A stretch of 64,000 nt of DNA from Vermamoeba vermiformis (taxonomy: Eukaryota; Tubulinea; Echinamoebida): the NCBI GenBank assembly GCA_045837725.1, contig JBEWZL010000239.1, positions 434,001 to 498,000 of the forward strand, read 5' to 3'. The notes under the pieces were generated by a model, which did not search any database, had not been told where the DNA came from, and saw only the letters and a program-made list of their open reading frames with translations. A program made the position numbers and the translations under genes. Below are positions 12,201 to 22,268 of this stretch, piece by piece. How positions within the stretch are numbered: the stretch's first letter is position 1; the number at the start of each line of letters is the position of its first letter.

Positions 12201-12464
12201 TTTCTTATTTTTGTCCCTATAATAAATTTAGTTACATAAATATTAAAATTAAGCAACGTACCTGTGACTGGTACTTCGTCTGCTTCTACTAGATCTGCAT
12301 CCTAAGCGATAAAATATTAGCCGCTTGCTTCCTAGTTATTCGCAATATTATTATAACGATCAAGATATTTGGATTTTGGTCCACCACATCCGGTAAAATA
12401 GGAAAGTACCTACGTATTCTGGATCATCAACTTGTTCTAAAAACTCCTCAAAATTGTTTTCCAT
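9287..12464 (-). CDS. F-box-like / nucleotidyltransferase-fold-like protein, left inverted copy
   Basis: Minus-strand gene starting at ATG 12464 (MENNFEEFLEQVDD) and ending at 9287, with the same exon order as the right copy (16011-19389). Exons 4-5 carry an F-box-like stretch (IEALPRELKFKIHTQLSMTS). Exon 6 carries NVLVVGGSVLKSL and, about 28 residues on, SDIDIYVYGL; the hGGS plus [DE]h[DE]h pair is the hallmark of the nucleotidyltransferase fold. Later exons include SPLEILLASDMNSCS and PRFLFGSIYG, seen in eukaryotic and giant-virus proteins that carry this domain, often with ankyrin repeats. The C-terminal third (HPTTHQMIELMCLMK onward) is unrecognised. No frame break was found along the exons I followed. 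Catalytic activity is not established; it could be a pseudo-NTase used as a binding module. Confidence 0.75.
9287..12464 (-). repeat. Left arm of a ~3.2-kb inverted gene duplication
   Basis: This arm matches 16011-19389 in opposite orientation, exon by exon. Similarity is uneven: about 11720-12190 and 10725-11225 are nearly identical to the other arm, introns included, while the first two exons and the 3' half are clearly diverged. The 3.5-kb spacer holds two unrelated genes. Confidence 0.88.
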
Positions 12465-13153
12465 GATTGCTATGTAGACAACTCGAGAACTAGAAATAAA
12501 TACTCAGTTAAACTGCCTCGTCACCGAAATCATTATCTGGCACGTGATTTTCTGAACTGAGAATAACGCCACGTCCCAAGTTGTGAATTCCACGATTAAT
12601 TAGTCACCCCTTTTGATTGTTTATTCGCAGCTATTACAGACGCAAGTATACAAAAAGACAAACGCGTTGCATTCGTTTGGTTACCAGGACCACAGCGGAA
12701 CGGCATCAAAGGGTCGGCCAAAGCACAACCTACAGCAGTACCACGGTACTCAAATGTGCGCCAATCGCCCGAAGAACTAGCGGTCAGCCCGAGTTGTAGC
12801 TGTTGCTATGGTGGTGCGTTAAGGGAGTCTGCACCGAGGGCCTTGCATATGCATCGCGAGTCGCTTGCGACCAACAACCATTGCGACACCAAGTACTTGC
12901 CCGATTGATAATTCGCCGACGCACTGGTTGATGTGCCAGTTATTAGCACTGATGCGGTTAGGTTGGTTGCTTCAAATGCTGAAGGTAACTCCTCAGGACT
13001 TGCTTCTGGGGTGTATTTACTTACGAAGGAAAATCCGCACTCGGAGTTGAATTATTCGTTCGGAAATAGCTTATATCGATATTGATAGCGGTGTAATTGA
13101 CCGCATAACTGCGTTTAATGAACGAGCAGACAGGAGGTAAATAGCTCACGGCT
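12465..13153. other. Gene-poor spacer with a possible fossil RNase H-like fragment
   Basis: No intact gene found. The stretch about 12633-12780 on the plus strand translates to a segment with FVWLPG followed by GIKGSAKAQ. It resembles the conserved end of a retroelement RNase H domain (F-W-P-G-H...G-I-x-G-N-x-x-A-D). I treat it as a decayed fossil of a LINE or LTR-type element, family undecided. The rest, about 12800-13100, is slightly G/C-richer than its surroundings and unassigned. Confidence 0.3.
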
Positions 13154-14063
13154 TTATCTTCCTTCCAAATAAACTCGTCCAATTTTCTGTATTAATGATC
13201 GTACGAACTCAATTTGACGTTCATTAGGCACGATTTCGAATGGCGGTACATGGAGGAATAACGAATCCGTCTGGTTTTTGTTGGAGGTGTGTAACGAGTG
13301 GTAGCTGCCATCAAAGTTAGTACAAACAATTGAGTAATATTAGCCATAACTTACTAAATATAATTGCAGAGAAATCGTCCCGCATCCTGACTCACGTTAA
13401 CAGGGTAACCCTCAGCGGCCATTTCTTCGCTACGAAAGGTTATTACCCTTGCTTAATATTATAATATTATCTTACTTTAATATCTCTAGAGGCAATTGGC
13501 ATTTATAGCAATGCGTTAAGGTTCCATTGCTCGCAATAATAGGGAGTTCATTTGGCGTCCAGCCTCGTTGATCAGGACAACGGAAAGAAGCCTCTGTAAA
13601 TTCGTATAAATATTATCTTTGATTTAAATACGCTGCGTACCATTCCAGGCAACTTGTTCTAGCAAGAAAGTCGTGGATGTAGCTGCAACACCGAGATGCA
13701 GGTAAAATATTTTTGTATCAGCGGGATGATTTCCTGCAATAGCTTTTTGTCTTTCCAAAACTTGCTCGAAGCTCTCTACAGCTCCAATAGCTGAAGTTTC
13801 ATACACAGTAGTTGAAGCAATTTCAATGCGCGACTAAAAATAATTTTTAAAAATCAGAAAATAATAATTTGCGATGCTTACATCAATAGGATGAGATTGA
13901 AGGTACGCAGGAAATTGTTTCACAAGCTCCTCTTAATAAAATCTCGGGTAAGTCCTTGAACTTTGCAAAATCCGTTATGACTAACAGAGCTACCTGTAGG
14001 ATTGAATTTAACGCCATGAAATTCGCCAAATCCACTCAAATGAATCAATAATCTTTTTGCCAT
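13154..14063 (-). CDS. PGPEP1: Pyroglutamyl-peptidase I (peptidase family C15)
   Basis: A cytosolic cysteine peptidase that removes N-terminal pyroglutamate from peptides. Six exons on the minus strand from ATG 14063 to TAA at 13156-13154 give about 218 residues, the usual family size. Visible blocks are the N-terminal SGFGEFHGVKFNPT, then IFYLHLGVAATS, FRCPDQRGWTPNE, VSQDAGRFLCNYIYY with the catalytic Cys (about residue 165), and FLHVPP with the catalytic His (about residue 188). The first intron (68 nt) joins NPT to EELVKQFP. The gene lies in the spacer of the inverted duplication and is divergent from the LRR gene, 126 bp apart. It appears intact. Confidence 0.92.
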
Positions 14064-14189
14064 CTTTTTTTGTTGGTGGTGCGGCGTCTCGTCTCCTAAT
14101 TTAATTTGTCCCTTATTTTGTCCCAGAAGCACACAAAACAGTAGCGTTACTCGACTGTTATTGAATAAGCACAAAGACAGCTATACAAT
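14064..14189. promoter_or_regulatory. Divergent promoter between pyroglutamyl-peptidase and F-box/LRR gene
   Basis: The 126 bp between two divergent start codons must contain both promoters. No clear TATA box was seen. Confidence 0.45.
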
Positions 14190-15914
14190 ATGGACACTAT
14201 CCCTCAAGATGTCTGGCCGAGGATCGCCGAGTTTATGGATGCCAAAACTAAACGAATTATGCGCTTGGCAAGCACAGCGTGGTTTAATTTGATTAAATAT
14301 AACGACTTCACGTTATATTTTACGAAACTAGAAGACTTGCCGACTATTGTGGACCGATTATCAAAATATTCTTGGCCGATCAAGCTGACATTTGCCCAAC
14401 ACAAATTCACTGTTGCTCCAGAGCTAGTTATGCCCCTGAAAAATCTAACGAATTTACTTGCACTTGATGCGATTTCAGCAGCGTGTTGCGAGAGAGGTCC
14501 TCCCACACGATCCGAGTGGATGCAGCTGTCAACGCTCACGAACATGGAATGCTGGAGATTTATGCCAGGAATTGCACCTTGCGATCTTTATAAGAGCTTT
14601 AAGAAGTTGAAAGAATGGGAGTACTCTGGTGCTGATTATGATGAAGACGAGTCATCAGGACAAGATATACTGGCACTATTACCCGACTTGCATTCGCTCA
14701 GTTATCACGCCAATAGTGACACGTGGCCATTTGCACTCTTACAGAACCCCGAACAACTCACAGAACTGTCTATGAGTGTTGCAGCAACATTCAAGGAGAC
14801 TCAGATGTGGTCCCGTTTAACGAATTTAAAAACGCTAGCTTGCAACGAACACTTTGGAAATAATCACATCGATACCAAGTACCTGACTGCATTGGAGAAT
14901 TGTGCGTTTTCGGTCGGATCTATGCCATCCTTAGAAACAAACACCAACTTGACCCAATTAATATTGAAATGCAAGGAATGGCCCCAAACTAGAGTGGAAT
15001 CAATATCTAATTTAAGAAAGCTTCATCACCTTCACCTTCACTACGACCAACCGCTCCATCTGCTTTCGTTTAGTTTTTTGGCGGAACTTTCCAAGCTGAC
15101 GGAATTGCACCTTCACACCGATCAGATCCCCGATGAATTTCATTTTAAAGAAGAAATGTATCAAAATCTGCCGTCCACCTTGAAAATTCTCAACACTACA
15201 GAGACTTTGGATCTCGCTCAATTAACGCATCTGGTCAATTTGGAGCACCTTCGTGTGGAAACCGCTCCTATTCATACGGAATACTTTTCATACCTTTCCA
15301 ACTTGACTAAGCTTTCGACGTACTGGAACGAGGAGGACAAGGACGAGTACGACCTCAGATCCATAGAACACTTGACAAAACTTGAAGATCTTTCGGTCAA
15401 TGGAATGACGCAAGCCAGGATAATGATAAACATAGCAAAGCTAGGCGCGTTGAAATCCTTAAGATGGAATCGTTTGGATTGTACGAAGGAAACAATAGAT
15501 GGAATTAAAAAACTTTCGAATCTGGAACTGCTGGCACTGACACAAGCTGAAGAACCCATAGAAAGCTACGAATTTTTGTCATATTTGACAAAATTGACGT
15601 CTCTGATGATAAGCGACCGAACTGTTAAAGACGAATCTCTTTGGATCAACCTCACACACCTGACGAACCTGGCAGCTCTGACATTAGAAGAAGTTGGTAT
15701 AACTGACGAAAGATTGATGCAACTAGCCGTGTTAAGACACATTACGAAGCTAGAGATTATCAAGGCGGATTCTACTTTCACCGGATGTCACTTAACGGCC
15801 CTGTCTTCGCTAAAGCGACTCGAGATTATTGGCCGTGGTCTTCAATTAAAATACAAAAAAGAAGATCTAATGAACAGCTTACCCTATCTGTCCTACTATT
15901 CAGAGTGGGTGTAG
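14190..15914 (+). CDS. F-box / leucine-rich-repeat protein 1, single exon
   Basis: 574 residues without an intron, unusual here. The N-terminus (DTIPQDVWPRIAEFMDAKTK, then RLASTAWFNLI) reads as an F-box, which would bind Skp1 in an SCF ubiquitin ligase. From about residue 75 to the end come some 15-18 leucine-rich units with the recurring LTNLxxL core (for example LTHLVNLEHL, LTHLTNLAAL, LTKLTSL), the presumed substrate-binding surface. A second family member lies at 22269-24159. The gene ends 97 bp before the right-arm NTase-like gene on the same strand. The substrate is unknown. Confidence 0.85.
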   Translation: MDTIPQDVWPRIAEFMDAKTKRIMRLASTAWFNLIKYNDFTLYFTKLEDLPTIVDRLSKYSWPIKLTFAQHKFTVAPELVMPLKNLTNLLALDAISAACCERGPPTRSEWMQLSTLTNMECWRFMPGIAPCDLYKSFKKLKEWEYSGADYDEDESSGQDILALLPDLHSLSYHANSDTWPFALLQNPEQLTELSMSVAATFKETQMWSRLTNLKTLACNEHFGNNHIDTKYLTALENCAFSVGSMPSLETNTNLTQLILKCKEWPQTRVESISNLRKLHHLHLHYDQPLHLLSFSFLAELSKLTELHLHTDQIPDEFHFKEEMYQNLPSTLKILNTTETLDLAQLTHLVNLEHLRVETAPIHTEYFSYLSNLTKLSTYWNEEDKDEYDLRSIEHLTKLEDLSVNGMTQARIMINIAKLGALKSLRWNRLDCTKETIDGIKKLSNLELLALTQAEEPIESYEFLSYLTKLTSLMISDRTVKDESLWINLTHLTNLAALTLEEVGITDERLMQLAVLRHITKLEIIKADSTFTGCHLTALSSLKRLEIIGRGLQLKYKKEDLMNSLPYLSYYSEWV

Positions 15915-16010
15915 TGTAATAAACGCGTTCCAACATTTTTCTGCCTTGTCAAAAAAAGTCGACGGCGCAGCACGAATCGTTTCTTTCTGTTATCTTGCCC
16001 AAGAAGAGAC

Positions 16011-19000
16011 ATGAACTTCGATAATTTTTTGGAGCAGATTGATCGTTCGGATGTAAGATTAATATGCAGATTAGACTGCGTGTGAATCAATATTTATTTT
16101 ATTTACAGGTCGATCCAGGCAATTGGCCAGACCTTCCTGAAGATCCAGAAATAACAGGTACCTAAATTATATAAAAAATTATAGATATTTACTGGTCTAG
16201 GGAGCAATGTTGCTGAAGAAGATGAAAGTAAATCAGTTTCGCGTTTCAAATCGTTGGAGAACTCACCTCCGTCTCTTTCCTCGCTTTGCATCTTCAAAAT
16301 TAGCTCATGGATCAACGAGATGACCTGCGATCCCCTCAATAATAGTGAGTAAAGGCAATTTAAAGACGTTGTCCCGTGGATGTGACTGATGTTTTGCAAA
16401 CAGAGACAGTTCAAGACATGTTTCATAATCAAATCGAAGCTCTCCCTCGAGAACTTAAATTCAAAATCCACACGCAGCTGTCAATGACATCACTTCGATG
16501 CATTTACCAACATCGTGTTTGGGAGCTCGATCCACACATCATTGCTGCTGGGTGAGGACAGATCTCATCACTCTATTACATCTATAACTAACCACAGTAC
16601 CTCTTAGTATCAAACAAGAAGAAGATATGCTTCGTTACTTGTTCTGGAAACAACCGAACAATCCTCTTCTGAAGCACTTCGAGAAGACACTCGTGACCCG
16701 TTTGTTCGAAGATAAAAAGTCAATCGATCTTATTAATACAGCAAAGCTGACACCTACTGCTAATGTAAGCTTACAAATATATTTATATTAGTTAAGTGAT
16801 AATAGCGGCTGATATCGCGCAGGTAAAAGAGTCCCTCGTGCAGGGATATTTGAAAGACTGCCTCGCTTGCAATTTTGTTTCGAAGCAAGAATTCCTTAAA
16901 AACTTTGAAGAAATGACAAATGGCTGCTTAAAGAAGCTGGATTGGAATAACGTTCTTGTTGTTGGTGGATCCGTTCTGAAGTCCGTCAAACAACAAACGG
17001 AATCTCCCAACACTGCGAATAGATACAACGCATCTGATATTGATATGTACTTGTACGGACTGACGAAAGAAGCTGCTCAAGCGAAGGTCCTACAAATTTA
17101 CAAGTCAATCCAGTCTTGCTGGCAGGAAAAGATCGGCATTTTTAAAACAGCCAACACCATCACTTTGGTGTCAAATTCTGAGTTCCGAAACATTCAAATT
17201 ATATTAAGGTACGTCATAGTATCATCTACTTGCCAGGGACTCTATCCTTTTGCGAGATTGGCCGTCATCAATACTTACATATTCCTATTAACACTGATGA
17301 AACAGCACTTACGCATCACCATTGGAGATCTTGTTGGCTTCTGACATGAACTCGTGCTCAAGTAAGAACAACAAAATACAACGTATTGACCGTTCATACT
17401 AACGTCGTTCATTCTCCACACAGTCGGTTTCAACGGTGACACCGTTCTCGTCATTCCAAGGTAATCTCACTCAACTCGATTCAATGTCACAATCAAAGTG
17501 ATAACTGAATGTTCGTATTGTTGACAGATTCTTGTTCGGTTCAATCTACGGATCAAACTTTCTTGACAGCAGCACAAAGTTCGGCACAAAGCTGCGATGG
17601 GAACGTATCGCTAAGTACTATAAACGAGGCTACAATGTTGTTGCACCACTTTATCTTCGTGTTCATGGCTATGGCTCATTCAGTAAGGATCGAGCTTCTG
17701 TAGTACTGTTCGACGCATTCAAATTCATACAACCCAATTTTTTCGTTCTAACAACCAAAATGTCGGCGCTTGTCACGCGACTCCATAGTCACGTGGGACT
17801 TTCCTAATAAGGCATACCCAGAGCCATCCCCAATGGCATTGTTGCCATATGGGGTTGATATAGATGCGATACCTAGGGAGGTCGGGAGAGTGCGCAACAT
17901 TATGGTTGTTTTCGCGAAAAAATCGAGTTGTATGAATTTGAATGCGTCGAACAGTATTATGTAAAACTAATCTCGCATAGATACTGTTGAAAAGATATCC
18001 AAACAAGTTCATCCAACTACCAACCAAATGATCGAGTTGATGTGCTTGATGAAGATGGTGTTGATGCGCATGTCCTACAACAAAGATAACTTCGGTATAA
18101 GTCGTGAGACCGCATTCGATAACTGGCCTAGTAAGTCTGCGTAACTATCTCACACCGTCATTGTAACAATTGATTAGCTCGGTGGGTTCGTGGTGTGTAC
18201 ATTGTGGCCCGCAGCTGTACGGATAATGGATACGAAGACGATGATTATAAAAATCTGTGTAAGGTGCTGCCTAACCCTCCTGAATGGGTAACGAGATATT
18301 ATCAAAAGTACGCACAATCGAATAACAACAACACGCCATTGCACCCGGTTAATTGAGAATATTATTTTCAGACGCCAAATTTTGAAACGACCTGTCATTC
18401 GTGAAGCACCTCGTTATTCGGAAGAAAGCAGAACGATCGATCAAATGAAGTGGAGGTATAACTATAGTCAGTAGACCACCGTGATTTTGATCTAATTATT
18501 CTTCGTAGTAAATCGGAGCAGAATTTTGACCCATCAGAAACTTCAGACATTGACAAATACGTCCGCAATCATTGCAAGTTCGACAACTACAACGAAAGTA
18601 CGTCAAAACTACTGTCCGTATCGTCTTGTTCTAGCTAACATTCACATTGTAGGTGCGTTGCAGTGCTTCCATTTGAACTTGTTCGTGAACAAGGAACAAA
18701 CGGCGGTGAATCCTTATAGAGAAATGAACACGAGTCTCGTCACGATGGACTACCGCACTGAAACGCTGCAGCTGACTTTCACTAATTTCAAATCCTTCTT
18801 GAACGGCGCTGAGAAAAACATCACGCATCAGTTCAAGATGCATAATTACAACTGGTAGGGCCGTAATTTCATAATAATTATTCCGCGAATTGTTCTCACA
18901 TCCGAATTCTTAATAGGAAGTTGAAATTGAAGCGGGCATCGAATAGCGTGAGTTTTATTATGCTGACTAAAGAGCCAGACGAAGAAGACAACGATAGCTT

Positions 19001-19389
19001 CAACAACACTCGATATAGACCAACAAAGTTCTTCGCGAACTTCTTGATCCGGATCAAGAACCAGAAAAAAGTCAATTCCAAATGGCATACAATAGGAGAC
19101 ATAATATACGGTACGCTTTGCAGATCTTATTAACCATGTTATTAACGGATTCGATGGTGCAGACGGATCCCACGTGTTCACGTACAACAGACCCGACAAT
19201 ATGTGGCTCATATGGGTGCATAATAAGTACTTCAATGGAACGCTGAATGACGCTGGAGAAAGTGCAATCCAAATGATGCGCGACTACGAAAATATTGATG
19301 GTAGACCTAGTTACATCGAGCATGGAAACGTGCATTGGGAAATCGTAATGCAACTCATAGAGCCTCATTTTAACATTACGGCAATGTAA
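16011..19389 (+). CDS. F-box-like / nucleotidyltransferase-fold-like protein, right inverted copy
   Basis: Sixteen exons keep one frame to TAA 19389 (749 residues): 16011-16052, 16109-16157, 16201-16344, 16404-16551, 16608-16764, 16823-17208, 17306-17361, 17424-17460, 17528-17682, 17981-18130, 18178-18307, 18372-18455, 18509-18597, 18653-18854, 18917-19110, 19163-19389. It has an F-box-like motif (IEALPRELKFKIHTQL) near residue 105. An NTase-like signature NVLVVGGSVLKSV ... ASDIDMYLYGL lies at about residues 210-260, followed by SPLEILLASDMNSC and VLVIPRFLFG. The C-terminal half includes VHPTTNQMIELMCLMK and is unrecognised. The preserved frame over 16 exons argues for selection. Intron 9 carries a small transposon absent from the left copy. 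Confidence 0.8.
16011..19389 (+). repeat. Right arm of the ~3.2-kb inverted gene duplication
   Basis: This is the inverse counterpart of 9287-12464. Tracts 16216-16700 and 17200-17682 are nearly identical to the left arm, intron sequence included; outside them the arms differ strongly, and the upstream regions (15915-16010 versus 12465-12560) show no similarity. Confidence 0.88.
17706..17954. mobile_element. 249-bp MITE with ~60-bp inverted ends, in an intron
   Basis: The left end CTGTTCGACGCATTCAAATT is repeated in inverse at 17954. The first 28 bases match perfectly and about 85% match over 60. Both ends are flanked by TA (17704-17705 and 17955-17956), the target duplication of Tc1/mariner-type elements. 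It has no coding capacity. It enlarges intron 9 of the right NTase-like gene to 298 nt; the matching intron of the left copy is only about 50 nt and lacks it, so it inserted after the duplication. Confidence 0.82.
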
Positions 19390-19851
19390 GTTAAGTTTAA
19401 ATAGCTTCATCTTTCCGCTTGTTACGCTGCTGGAAAGATCAGATGCGATTAATTGTCTGATCTGCCAAACAACATTCTTTTGATAATAATCGCTAATAGT
19501 ATGGAATGGTGTACTCGATTATATGACACAATAATAAATTGTCGAGATGCACATTTCAATTGGCCGTACGCACGTGTTGATAAATTTAATTTGTGGCGCC
19601 TCTTTTATAATAGAGATGAATCAATAATAATACCTCAATATATACTATTTTTCTTATAATGGTTAATTTACGAGTGCATATTCGATTGACAGTTGCAAAG
19701 ATACACAAAACTTACGAGATCTAATCAAGAGCACATTGACGTACGTATTTCAATGCACAAATAATTTATTTCTCTTTATTTATTTAATCAATTACGAACC
19801 ACAACCGCAACACCACAATCCGAGCAACTAGTTTCGATTGAATCTGCTGCG
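19390..19851. other. Intergenic region holding an F-box-like fragment
   Basis: The open stretch 19453-19659 (plus) reads LSDLPNNILLIIIANSME and then ends without further domains. It resembles the first helix of an F-box and lacks an upstream ATG, so it looks like a remnant of another family member rather than a gene. The rest is A/T-rich with no gene seen. Confidence 0.35.
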
Positions 19852-22154
19852 ATGATTCGAACTTGCAGTTGCCTCGCTTTATTAACGATTATAGCGTTGT
19901 GTTTCTCTCAAATATATGCAGTAGATTTTGACGTGGCCGATTATAATGCCTTCCCTGATGATGGTAAAGATGACACCTCGGTAAGTCAAAGATCTTGTTT
20001 GTTTGTTTAGCAATAATTTGTGATGGTCGAGCCGATTATTTTATTATTTTTCTATTTAACAGTGATGCAAACAATACTAGATTTACTCATTAATTGATTT
20101 TTTGGTTGGCCTTTCAACGGCAAGCTCGATCACAAAATTTGTTCCGTTGCCTAAATATTCTGAATACTTCTACAATTGACCATTGTTATTATATTAGGGT
20201 TTTTATGGTGCAATTAACGATGCAAGAGCAATGAACGGCACATTTGCTCGTGTCGTGCTTCATCCGGGCACTTACGTCGTTAATAATCGTATGAACATTG
20301 CTCAACCGTGCATCAATCTCGTAATAGAAGGCAATGGCGCTACCGTAGTATTCAACGTTACTACAATCGGCTTTTATTTGACGGATTGCAGTAATGTGAC
20401 TCTACAAAATCTTTTTATCGATTACGATCCGCTTCCATTCACCGGTGGCAAGGTTCTCTCGATCAATTCAGTCGATAAATCGTTTGACCTAGAAGTAGCA
20501 GCCCCTCATACTGCAGACACACGGCCAATGGACGGCTACATCACTTACGATCTGGATCGACGTAGATTTGGTGTAACCAACGCAGCCAATACCTCGATTA
20601 GAAACGTGGACGTGTATCAAACTGACTCTACTACTCCCTCAATGATCGTCTCTCAGAATCCCTTGACGGTGCGCTTCTTCGCCTTGGGCAATGTTCCAAG
20701 CTATCTGCCCGGTCAAAACCTCGTTGTGCGCTACCAGATCTACGTCTACAACTGCATCGACACGACTCGCTCTGATCGTATTACAGTTCTGAATACTACT
20801 GTATGGACTTGCCCTGGCATGGGATTCGTAGCTACTCACAGCTCGAACATTCGCTTGGACCGCTTCAACGTGATGAAGAAAGGAGACCGCTGGATGAGCA
20901 GTGCAGCTGATGGCACGCACCTCAACAACGTGCGCGGTACCGTGGAGATCTCGAACGGCTACTACGAGGGCATGGGCGATGACGCGATCAACATCCACAA
21001 CAGTATAATGGCTGTGTGGGACAACAACGGCACCAGCGTTGCGTTGTCTAGAGGTACGAATTTGACACCTATCACTTCCGAATGCAGTCATTCTAATATG
21101 ATTCATAGGCCGTGACCAACCTGGCAAACCAGATCTGTTGCAAGTTGGTGATGTCATTGGCTTTGCTTCTCCTGACGACCCTTTCCATCCATATGTACAT
21201 GCTACCATTACGTCGGTTTATTCACCTGCAGGAAACTTCACTTACTGCACCTTTGATGTTGACGTCAGCATGGTTGCGTAAGTGGATCGTGCAACTAGTC
21301 GGTTTAATATAGCTAACATAATCGATAGTGCTAATGACGTGGCTGTCCTTGAAACAATTGCCACTGCGCACATCTACAACGTGACTGTCGCACGTAACAG
21401 AGCGCGTGGTTTCTTGATCAACAACCGTCAATCTCTCGTTGAGGACTGCACTTTCGATCAGATCTCCGGTCCTGCTTTGTTGATGGACTGCGAGGCCTAC
21501 TACTGGTGGTAAGTACTTGCCAAATCGTACGGAGTTATAGCATTAGATTAACATTTTGACGCTTATAGGGAGGGCAATTGTGCTCGCAACTTGGTGGTCC
21601 GCAATAGCCGATTCATCGACTGCAACTACGGCACAGCACAACGCGAAGGCTTGATTGTGATGAGTTCAGCGCGTTCAGACAAGGTCCCTCAAGCAGCAGG
21701 CGTGTTTCACAACATAACTTTCACCGACAACTCTTTCGAAGGGCCAGTTGCTCGCTCTTATTTTCTCGTTGGTAGTGCCTCTGACGTCACGATCAAGAAT
21801 AATATGTTTGATAACTCACTTCTGCTGCCTATTGAAACTGTTGCGGTCATCTGCAGTAGCTCAGATGTGTTGCTTTCGTGCAATGAACTGGCGGTGGATC
21901 TCTTGGCCAATCAGACGATGTACCCTCAAGGACTTAAGAACTTGACCACTTGCATTTCTCCAAGCTCTAATATCAATGTCGAAGAGGCTTTCATTGGTAT
22001 CTGCCTCCCGCCCGTGACGCCTGTCAGCGACAGCGGTACTGGCGAGACACCGACCACTCAAGTCATACCGACCTCGATAAGCGACGCTCACTCAATATCC
22101 GCATTCTCTATCAATCTTTTCTTTCTTGTTGCCTCCGTTCTTGTATTTTATTAA
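19852..22154 (+). CDS. Secreted right-handed beta-helix protein, GH110-like, probably GPI-anchored
   Basis: Five exons: 19852-19980, 20198-21053, 21109-21277, 21329-21508 and 21569-22154, giving 639 residues. It has a signal peptide (IRTCSCLALLTIIALCFSQ) and a C-terminal hydrophobic tail after a Thr/Ser-rich linker, fitting a GPI signal. The start of the fold, DYNAFPDDGKDDTS, follows the DYGAxxDGxxDDT theme of pectate-lyase-like helices. The core ADGTHLNNVRGTVEI ... GMGDDAINIH (Asp pair near residues 304-305) resembles family GH110 alpha-1,3-galactosidases. Predicted to act on, or bind, extracellular galactose-containing glycans. Fold: confident. GH110 assignment: tentative, made by motif only. 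Confidence 0.72.
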
Positions 22155-22268
22155 ATTTTTTTGGATGCAGTCCGCGCCAAAATCTTCTTTTATTTCAAGT
22201 TCTGAATACATGAGCTGTGCACAAGATTGCCAAAGCAGAATTATCTAAATTTATTAGATCAGTTAACA

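Noticed and set aside
11943-12239. 98-codon plus-strand frame repeated inversely at 16103-16471
   Set aside because: Antisense of exons 3-4 of the F-box/NTase-like genes. The identical copy reflects the inverted duplication, not a separate gene.
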